Source: Pseudoips prasinana (Eukaryota; Arthropoda; Insecta; Lepidoptera; Nolidae). From it: a stretch of DNA of 64,000 bases. Each line of letters begins with the position of its first letter. Position 1 is the stretch's first letter. Where the stretch lies: positions 3,606,001 to 3,670,000 of the forward strand of contig OX621241.1 in the NCBI GenBank assembly GCA_951640165.1. The letters are read 5' to 3'. The position numbers and the translations under genes were made by a program. This document shows, piece by piece, positions 56,806-64,000 of this stretch. The notes under the pieces are model-generated. The model ran no database searches, was not told the origin of the DNA, and was given only the letters and a program-made list of their open reading frames with translations.

Positions 56806-57572
56806 AACGATTACCTACCGAATCGTGTAAACCCTACTTTAAAGAGCTGAAAATTCTACCACTTCCTTGCATGTATATCTATGAATGTGCCATTTTTGCA
56901 AAAGATAATTTCAATCTTTTCATTTTTTGTGATCGAGCCAGACTTCAAGATAAAATGACGCGTGTACGACACAAAACTACTTTATTTCACAAAAGTGTGT
57001 TTTACCTAATTTCTGACATATACAATAAATTGCTTAAGACTATTAGAGAACTTAGTGACATGAAACAATTTAAACAGTCATTGTATAAATTTTTAAATGA
57101 AAAATGTTATTATAATATGACTGAATACCTAAATGACATTATCATGTAAGAAAATGTATTACATATACCGTAGCCTAGTTGGTACTTCTCCTGCCTACGA
57201 AGCTGGTGGTCCTGGGTTCGAATCCCGGTAAGTGCAAATATTTGTGCGATGAGCACGATTATTTGTTTCTGAGTCATGGATGTTTTCTATGTATTTATCT
57301 ATCTATATAAGTATGTATATCGTCGCCTGGTACCCATAGTACAAGCTTTGCTTAGTTTAGGGCTAGGATGATCTGTGTGACATTGTCCCCAGATATTATT
57401 ATTATTATTATAAATTTGACATGTTTAATAATATTATTGTAATTTTATATTTAGTGACAAATTACTTCCAATTCAATATTGTATGCCAGTTTGGCGGGTC
57501 ATAGTTGGACTAAACTTGTAACATAACATCCGTATGTAACCTATGTGCCACAATAAAGTTCATTTCATTTTG
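56806..57572 (+). pseudogene. LINE-C pol tail and 3' UTR, split by S1
   Basis: The frame at about 56810-57146 reads SCKPYFKELKILPLPCMYIY, then VRHKTTLFHKSVFYLISDIY, then QFKQSLYKFLNEKCYYNMTE, the C-terminal tail of a Jockey/CR1-type reverse transcriptase. It ends at the stop at 57147-57149. Its apparent N-terminal extension into the K repeat is accidental. The 3' UTR resumes after the S1 insertion and ends at 'ccacaataaagttcatttc' (about 57568). Related to 48222-48766. 5'-truncated. Confidence 0.65.
57166..57408 (+). repeat. SINE S1 nested in LINE-C 3' UTR
   Basis: Head 'accgtagcctagttggtact', tail 'caagctttgcttagtttagg', (ATT)n. A small internal deletion in 'tatgtatttatctatc'. Confidence 0.82.
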
Positions 57573-57809
57573 AATATTTTCCCGAAATCACAGGTGTGTA
57601 GGTATTTGTTCCCACGGAACAACTAATTCAAGATAATAATAGTTGATGGATGTGCGAGCGATTCGTCATGTTCGTGCGTGAAACACGGCCATATTGTTAA
57701 GCCGTTCTTTGAATCAGCTTTGAGAATTTAACACGAAGTTTGTGGAGTCATTTTAGGAGGTGTGTGTTGGTCACCTCCATAGGAAGATTGACCCACTGGT
57801 ACTCCAGGT

Positions 57810-58100
57810 ATAATAATAATATAACTTTATTTTTTCTCTCACACAGAATTTTGTACATTAAATATACTTAATCTAGGTGTACTTTACTAGGTGTAGTTAG
57901 GATTAATCAATGTGAGAGACTGGTGTCTGTACTAGGAGACCTGTATGACAGATCGCCAGTCTCCACACTCTGGATAGGTAGATTTCAATTTTGTACCTCT
58001 CGATTAAGCTGTAGTACATGTGAGTAAGTGTGTGTGTTTGTGTTGTGTGTGTGTGTGTGTGTGTGTGCTGTTGACCAGACTTTTGTTTATACAAATATTT
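57810..58100 (-). repeat. Probable antisense LINE 3' UTR with (GT)n
   Basis: 'aataataatataactttatt' is the reverse of a polyadenylation signal and (TTA)n tail. A (GT)n run lies at 58027-58071. Family unknown. Confidence 0.4.
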
Positions 58101-58552
58101 TGTGTTACTTATATTTTCATTAGATTAAGATGGAACATGCAATAAGTTTTCCGTTTCTTCATAATTTAGTGATTTGAGGGTAATCGTTTTTGCAGTTATA
58201 TTTTGTAAGTGGGAAAATATCCATGGTTTTATTACAGTTGTTATAAAGGCATCCTCCCAAAAACCCAAAGAATTTATTGGAGAAGGCTGTAGTCCACTGA
58301 TTTTGGGGCAAACTTTATACCGTAATCTTTTATTGGAAACTCGCGATGGGTTATACTGTATCAAGGAATGTTGTTTTAGAATAGCGTTTAATACGTATAG
58401 TTAATAATAGTTATAAAAAGCCATCCGAGCACTCTATAAATTCATCCTCCTTGTTTCTTTCTGATTAAATTGTTGTTCCGTCAGCGTTCAAATATTAGGA
58501 GGACATTAATTTACACAAAATAATATGAAAAAAAGTCAAGAACCTTAATAAC
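58101..58552. other. No gene recognised
   Basis: Overlapping 76- and 79-residue ORFs on opposite strands (58125-58404) show no family motif. Confidence 0.4.
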
Positions 58553-58780
58553 TGTTGGCGTAGTTGGGAAATGCTTGCTTTTTACGCCGGAGGTCGTGGG
58601 TTCGATTCCCACCCAGGACAAATATTTGTGTGCATGAACATGTCTGTATTTCCTGAGTCTGGGAGTAATTATCTATATAAGTATATATTTACAAAAGAAG
58701 TCTGGTTATCTGGTTTCCATAGTACAGCTTAGTTTGGGATCAGATGGCCGTGTGTAAATAATGTCCCAGAATATTATTAT
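58553..58780 (+). repeat. SINE S2 copy
   Basis: 'ttgggaaatgcttgcttttt', 'gggttcgattcccaccc', 'ggtttccatagtacagctta', 'gtcccagaatattattatt'. Confidence 0.85.
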
Positions 58781-58844
58781 TATATCATTCTAAATTAAAT
58801 AATAGATATCAGAAATTACGATATAATATTGGTTAGACGCCAGA

Positions 58845-58965
58845 GGCTAGGTTCCCTACAGGGTCGACCGATGACCTTGTGAAGGTCGCTGGAAGCCGCT
58901 GGATACGAGCAGCGCAAAATATCTAATGTCCAGCAGTGGACGTCTTTCTGCCGGCATAATGATGA
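58845..58965 (+). repeat. R LINE tail fragment
   Basis: 'gtcgaccgatgaccttgtga', 'ggtcgctggaagccgctgga', 'cagcagtggacgtctttctg'. Sense orientation, degraded. Confidence 0.65.
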
Positions 58966-59120
58966 TGATAATATGTGTTTTATGGTTTTTGAATTGATTC
59001 CATGTTCACATACATATTCAGAGTTTTTTTAAGTGACGGTTATAGTTATTCTAGAAGGCATTCACTGCTTCACCAGACAATAGAGGTGAGCAGTGGCTCG
59101 AGACATATTGTAGTATATAT

Positions 59121-59372
59121 GACGGTCACCGTAGCCTAGTTGGTATTGCTCCTGCCTACGAAGCTGGTGGTCCTGGGTTCGAATCCCGGTAAGTGCAAAT
59201 ATTTGTGTGATGAGCACGAATATTTGTTTCTGAGTCATGGATGTTTTCTCTGTATTTAAGTATTTATCTATCTATTTAAGTATGTATATCGTCGCCTGGT
59301 ACCCATACTACAAGCTTTGCTTAGTTTGGGGCTAGGATGATCTGTGTGACATTGTCCCTAGGTATTATTAGA
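59121..59372 (+). repeat. SINE S1 copy
   Basis: Complete: 'gacggtcaccgtagcctagt', 'gggttcgaatcccgg', 'ctttgcttagtttggggct'. Confidence 0.87.
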
Positions 59373-59454
59373 TATTATTAATATATGATATATACGTGGA
59401 GATCAAGACAATATCACCAGAAGGGATACCTCTTATAAAAAATCTTCAACCTAC

Positions 59455-59640
59455 CAAGTTTATCACAATAATTTTATAAATGAGAAAGTTTGTGAGTGTC
59501 TATGTTTGTTACTTCTTCACGTCTAAACGGCTGAAGCGATTTTAATGAAATTTGGTATGGAGTTAGCTGACACCCTGGATTAACACATTGGCTATAATTT
59601 ATAACGTTTAACGCGGGTAAAACTGCGGGGCACAGCTACT
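59455..59640 (-). repeat. T repeat, reverse
   Basis: 'cttcacgtctaaacggctga', 'gacaccctggattaacacat', 'gcgggtaaaactgcggggca', 'cagctact'. Confidence 0.7.
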
Positions 59641-60327
59641 AATTAATAAATGACTATGTTAAAAACATACTTAATTCAGAAGTGGGATAATCATTAAACT
59701 AATGATTATACGTTCTACGATTTCTTAGTACTTAATTACTAACTGTGCTGGTACTTAGTGTCGACTTTTAATTAATATTAGCGCGATTAATAAACATTAA
59801 TTTACTGTTCACACTCAACTAACTAGTTTTTGTTATATATTGCTAACTGTATTTTATCATATATATTAATTAATGATAACAAAAAGTACTCTTGACCGAA
59901 GCCGAATGAAGACTACGCAGGCACGAATGTGTGTGCAAACACACCTACACTCTCTAGTTCTTCACTATAATTATATTGTAAGTTATTTCAAAATTGCACA
60001 CTTTAAACAGAAGCCCTACTGGGGTCATCTCGTTCCAAACACTTCAGTTTAATATTTTCAAAACCGACACAAAAACAATTCATATTATCCGAAAAAAAAA
60101 CGAATTAAAAAAGCTATCATGATGCCATGGGTCCATCATGATAACTTCCAACACGTTCGGAGAGAGAACTGGCGTAGAAGTGTCAGATATAGGTCTCCAA
60201 AGCACAGACGTCGAACACCGCTAAGTTCCAGGCTCCGGGCTACTACTGGGAGATGTTGAAAAATTCCAATAACATAACCTTTTTTTTAGATATTTATTTT
60301 ACCTAATTTTTTTTTCTTTAAATAATA
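59641..60327. other. No gene; a segment repeated at 62.05 kb
   Basis: 60004-60085 ('aaacagaagccctactgggg', 'catctcgttccaaacacttc') is closely similar to 62054-62135. Remnants of S4 appear near 59920 and 60150. Otherwise unrecognised. Confidence 0.5.
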
Positions 60328-60521
60328 TATAGGGACAATGTCACACAGATCACCCTAGCCCCAAACTAATATAATACATACTTATATAGATAGATAAATA
60401 ACATCCATGACTCAGAAACAAACATTCGTGCTCACACACAAATATTTGCACTTACCGGGATTCAAACCCAGACCACCAGCTTCGTAGGCAGGAGCACTAC
60501 CAACTAGGCTACGGTGACCGT
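60328..60521 (-). repeat. SINE S1 with internal deletion
   Basis: 'gccccaaact' jumps directly to 'aatacatacttatatag', then 'gggattcaaaccca', 'aactaggctacggtgaccg'. Confidence 0.8.
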
Positions 60522-60527
60522 GAATCT

Positions 60528-60680
60528 GCACGACTGCACGTGTGGCGCAGCGGCTAAGACGGTCGCCTCCCCTCTTCGTGTCGCGGGTTCGGTTCCCGCG
60601 CCGGACTTATATTGTTTGTAAAGTACCCCGCGACACAGGAATTAGATTCCCTAGGGCGGGGGTAGTCTTTTTATAAAAAA
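60528..60680 (+). repeat. SINE S3 copy, body deleted
   Basis: Head 'cacgtgtggcgcagcggcta', B box 'gggttcggttccc', then straight to tail 'gtttgtaaagtaccccgcga'. Confidence 0.8.
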
Positions 60681-61035
60681 AATATATGTATAAAAAATCA
60701 GCCAACAAGTTTAAGGCCTACCTGATGCCAAACAGTCACCGTAGCCCATAGACTCTTGTAACACCGGAGGCATCAGTTGCGTATTGCCTATCTCGTAGAA
60801 ATCTTAGTCTTTGCTCCTATATCCTCCTATTCGATAGAGAATGCTTTCAACATTTGGCGTGCGTGATAATGCCTTTCACGCCGCAGATCGTGGGCTCGAT
60901 TCCCTCCCAGGACAGATATTAGTGTGCGTGAACATGTCTGTTTGTCCTGAGTCTGGGTGTAATTATCTATATTAGTATGTATCTACCAAAAGAATGTAGA
61001 ATATATAGTATATCAGTTATCTGGTTTCCATAGTA

Positions 61036-61505
61036 CAGAGGCCAGCATATCAAGCTAACCCAATCAAATCAAATTTCCCCAATTGAAAGTGAACCTATTA
61101 TTATTATTTTTATATCTTGTTTACTGTAAAACATCATTTGACATGTATTCAAATTACAATTTTATTTCCATTTTGTAATTTTTATTGTATAATGATCATT
61201 TAAAATTTTAACCTAAGTGCTTATATAATAATATTAAAGAAATGATATTCATAGTAATTAATCATGTTAAATTTATTTGAAATTTATTTAGCTATTATAT
61301 TCACCTTTTATATAATTTAAGATTGTTATAAGAAATGTATTTGGAACACCCTAACAGGGTTCATGTTTGACGCAAATTATATACATTAACACCTATTGTA
61401 ACACATGAATGTAATAAAGAACTTGAACCTTATGCTTTAGTGATATATTTGAAAATCTATAAAAGTAATTTGACTGATTGGGGTAGCTGGATGTGCTGGC
61501 GTCTG
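61036..61505. mobile_element. MITE M nested in S2
   Basis: Left end cagaggccagcatatcaagc, right end 'gctggatgtgctggcgtctg', bounded by TA at 61034-61035 and 61506-61507. Removing the element and one TA restores the S2 string ccatagtacaagct, which proves the TA duplication for this family. Confidence 0.85.
61097..61423. mobile_element. Retroposon fragment nested in M, 7-bp duplication
   Basis: A 327-bp insert with tgaacct at 61090-61096 and 61424-61430. The right end reads 'atgaatgtaataaagaact' (polyadenylation-like), so a 5'-truncated LINE 3' end on the plus strand is likely. The left end is an (ATT)n run, leaving the opposite orientation open. Confidence 0.65.
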
Positions 61506-61562
61506 TACAAGCTTTGCTTAGTTTGGAATCAGATGACCGTGTGTGTCAATAATGTCCCAGGA

Positions 61563-62040
61563 TATATTATACCAATTTGATTAAATTGGTTGTTTTAAGT
61601 CGGTTCTATTTTTTAAATCTGTATTTATACGGAACCCTTGATGCGTGAGTTCAACTCGCCCTTGACCTGATTTCCCCTTAGTAACCCACCCGGAACCGAA
61701 CCCGGGATAACTGCACCCTATTTATTTTGTACATAACTGTAATCAGTACCAGTATTAAACAGTATTCATATTTCACTAAAAATACACAAACCAACATACT
61801 ATAAAACATATCTGACTAACATCTATCAATACAGACAACTTAATAGAAAGATATTATGCAGTCACCAGGTGAGCTGATCAACAATAATCTCAGACCGAAG
61901 ATGCCAAGTCGAACGTCTCAGAAAACATTACAATAGAAACAACTCTGGAATAACAATTTCAAAGATATTACCATCACGACATGCATTAACGCATCCCATG
62001 TTCAATATTTAACACTCTCTTGCGTAAAACAAGCAAATGA
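61563..62040. other. P repeat end, then nothing recognised
   Basis: 61627-61665 ('atacggaacccttgatgcgt', 'gagttcaactcgcccttgac') matches the right end of P. The rest is AT-rich. Confidence 0.5.
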
Positions 62041-62460
62041 ACCTACCTGTTGACTTTAAACAGAAGCCCTACTGGGGTCATCTCGTTCCAAACACTTCAC
62101 TTCAATATTTCCAAAACCGACACAAAAACAATTCAAATTTTCCAAACCTATCTCAAATTCTCCGAAAAATTATTCTTATTTCAAAATTCAAATTCACTTT
62201 TCGTTCCAAATTTCAAAATACGTGTTCTATTTTCAATTTATTTCGAATTTAGATTTATGAGTTCACTGTTTTTATTGATTACCGAATTGGGATTTATTGT
62301 TTTCAAATTGTTTATTCCGTATGCGTTTTATCGATGCAGATATCGAACTCTGGTTGTCAGAGCGTATGATCGGAACGCGTGGTTCGCTCGGCGGCCGCGT
62401 CAGTTCTGCCGCAGTGACAAACAATGGTGAGGCTTAAAGACTAATTATACAGGTTTCTTT
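62041..62460. other. Repeat segment and GC-richer patch
   Basis: 62054-62135 repeats 60004-60085. The 126-residue ORF (62050-62430) has no motif and is probably chance. 62375-62430 is GC-rich with 'cgtcagttctgc' (initiator-like) and 'caaacaatggtgagg', an ATG directly followed by a splice-donor-like GTGAGG. Confidence 0.3.
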
Positions 62461-62804
62461 ATTAGTATAGACAACAGGTGAGAACCCTGTAACAATGCCA
62501 TTGAACGTTCAGTTACTTGGCTACAGTATAGATCTTCATTGCTTTTAAATGCACAATACTAAAACCTCGTTCGTGTATGTTTAGCGATCAAGCGTATATT
62601 GATACTGGTTTGTATTAAAAAATCATAACCAAATATATAATAGCAGATAGAAATACTATGAGAAGTGTTATTTTAGTGGTTTTATGAAAAGCAACGTTTT
62701 TACCCTTCTGCTACGAGCAAACCTAAATATGGCAGACGATATTGTTTAATTATTCTGTCGGGATCGTATCACAATAATTATTATTTTATTTTTTTATGTC
62801 AGAG
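62461..62804. other. Nothing recognised
   Basis: AT-rich. Confidence 0.45.
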
Positions 62805-62905
62805 GTCGACAAACGAGCAAGTGAGTCACCTGATGGTAAGTGATCACCGCCGTCCATGGACACTCGCAACACCAGAGGAGTCGCGGGTGCGTTGCCGGCC
62901 TTTAA
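62805..62905 (+). repeat. Dispersed lepidopteran repeat fragment
   Basis: 'gagtcacctgatggtaagtg', 'ccatggacactcgcaacacc', 'gggtgcgttgccggccttta'. Weaker relatives at 17708 and 60720. Element class unknown. Confidence 0.5.
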
Positions 62906-64000
62906 GAGTCAGCAAACAAGTGTTGCTGACCCTCCCCCCACCCCGATGAGCTCTGGCGACCTTACTCACACTCAGAAACACAACATTAAATTTATTAATG
63001 TTATTATTAAGGAATGTCTTCTGTAAGGTGGAGGTACTTCCCCAGTCGGGCTGCTCTTCGAGCGAATGAACGCTGTGCCCTACCTCTCTTAAATATATAA
63101 AAAAAATTCCAATTAGGTATACATAGTTATTTTGAAATGTCAGTCGCGAAGGGACCATGGAACACGATTTCTCTTGACTTTCCTTTGTGTCTGTGGGATA
63201 TATCCCACACCTTACACTTACATGATTCTTTTTTCTATATTAATTTTATCAGAAAAAAGTAAGACAACTGGAGTTGAGTTCATAATATTCAGTGAGTACC
63301 GCGCGCGCGTGATGGTTCACGTCTTACAAAAGTATTTTTATGTTTTGACTGGCTTCTTGGTTCAGTGGTAAGTGACTCTGACTGCTAATAAGAATAGTAT
63401 GATGAGCACGGCTATGTGTCTTGCGTGTGGGTGTAATTTTTTTATATTAGTATTATTACCACCCTCTTATCCACCACTGCAATTCCTGTATACCAGGATG
63501 GACAGTGGCACTCATTTAAATACACTGAACGGTAAGGCTCAGGCATGTCCCGAGGCATCACTTCCCCTGCTATGAATCCATGATGAGGAACAAGGTAACT
63601 TTAGAAAAAAGTAGTTCCGAGAGCGAGAGACACGATGTGATATTACGAGGTAAAAGCCTAATAAAACGAGAAAACTGCAATAAGACAAAAAGTTTTCAAA
63701 ATTAGCATGGGTATATTTTAATGGTCCGTGTAATTGACTGGTATACTTGTATCCAATAGTAGGTTGGCTAACTCGGCTTCCCTAATGGAATATATCAACC
63801 CACGCCACTGGTATCTGCAAATATCAAAAAGATGTTTGACCAGAAATGAAACCTAATTCCATGTTACAACTTGCATTTGAGTATAAATATGTTTAAATTA
63901 TAAAACAACAAGGTATCGAAACGCATTGACTTAACCCACGTACTAGAGGCTATCGACTCCTATGTACGGCTTTATTGCTCTCTGCCTACACCACATCCGC
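62906..64000. other. No gene recognised
   Basis: Short ORFs without motifs. A SINE-like trace 'ggttcagtggtaagtgactc' at 63360-63420 is too weak to classify. Confidence 0.4.

Larger units (their letters stand above)
60855..61562 (+). repeat. SINE S2, outer layer of a three-level nest
   Basis: Head and body 60855-61035 ('cgtgcgtgataatgcctttc', 'ggtttccatag'), tail 61508-61562 ('caagctttgcttagtttgga', 'gtgtgtgtcaataatgtccc'). Interrupted at TA by the M element. Confidence 0.8.

Noticed and set aside
56613..57149. Single 178-residue protein
   Set aside because: Its first third is antisense K repeat, and only the C-terminal part is a LINE-C pol tail. The fusion is accidental.
58125..58404. Small protein-coding gene
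   Set aside because: Frames of similar length occur on both strands, no motif is recognised and there is no codon or start evidence.
62050..62430. 126-residue ORF as a host gene
   Set aside because: Phe/Ile-rich translation of AT-rich repeat sequence partly duplicated at 60 kb. No domain.

Overview
The window looks like nuclear DNA of a moth or butterfly (Lepidoptera). It is AT-rich by eye, has no bacterial gene organisation, and is packed with short dispersed repeats of types I know from lepidopteran genomes: tRNA-headed SINEs, LINE tails beginning 'cagccgaaagacgtccactg', and 'ctagctgtgccccgcgg' fragments. It also holds a mariner element. I recognise no intact host protein-coding gene, rRNA gene or genuine tRNA gene. 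The only intact long reading frames belong to two mobile elements: a mariner transposase (19507-20526) and the two ORFs of a LINE (40291-41043 and 41628-44552).

Layout. 1-19 kb: scattered SINEs, small MITEs, LINE tails and AT-rich sequence. 19.3-20.6 kb: complete mariner with TA target duplication. 23.7-25.9 kb: a 95-bp tandem array and a 1.47-kb non-coding inverted-repeat element. 26.8-29 kb: truncated LINE copy and a SINE cluster. 29.6-34.7 kb: a 5.1-kb element with 253-bp direct terminal repeats, a 4-bp target duplication, no intact gene, degenerate pol-tail-like modules and a 41-bp minisatellite. 36-39 kb: LINE tails and nested SINEs. 40.1-45.0 kb: a 4.9-kb LINE inserted in a SINE. 48.2-49.4 kb: a hAT-like element with 8-bp target duplication, itself invaded. 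50.9-51.6 kb: LINE pol C-terminus. 54.6-55.7 kb: decayed gene with a DNCGGQNRN motif. 56.8-64 kb: LINE relics, SINEs and a three-level nest.

Working names used below (mine, not database names). S1: SINE whose head carries 'ccgtagcctagttggtag'. S2: head ends 'gggttcgattcccaccc', tail '..ctctgcttagtttgggatcag'. S3: head 'gcacgtgtggcgcagcgg', tail '..gtaaagtaccccgcg'. S4: head (reverse strand) 'cctcgttggtctagcgg', tail 'aggaggacatt'. S5: head around 'ggcctagtgcttagtg'. S6: poly-A SINE with 'gaggttcgaacccc'. K: about 230-bp repeat containing 'ccataatcgccacgcttgg'. R: 3' end of an RTE-like LINE whose pol ends ..QQWT(S/F)FG. T: 'ctagctgtgccccgcgg' fragments. P: repeat bounded by 'ggggttccgtag'. M: about 130-bp foldback MITE with ends CAGACGCCAGCACATC. 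N: about 390-bp inverted-repeat element with ends TATACAACATGTAAC. LINE-A is the intact LINE family at 40-45 kb; LINE-B is the family at 50.9 kb; LINE-C covers the relics at 48.5 and 57 kb.

How the parts work together: the autonomous LINEs would supply reverse transcriptase for the SINEs, several of which share a homologous 3' tail under different tRNA-like heads. The DNA elements M, N and the hAT-like element carry no transposase and depend on enzymes encoded elsewhere. Nested insertions give a relative order of activity, and several target-site duplications can be read directly. Boundaries of old fragments are approximate, within about 5-15 bp.
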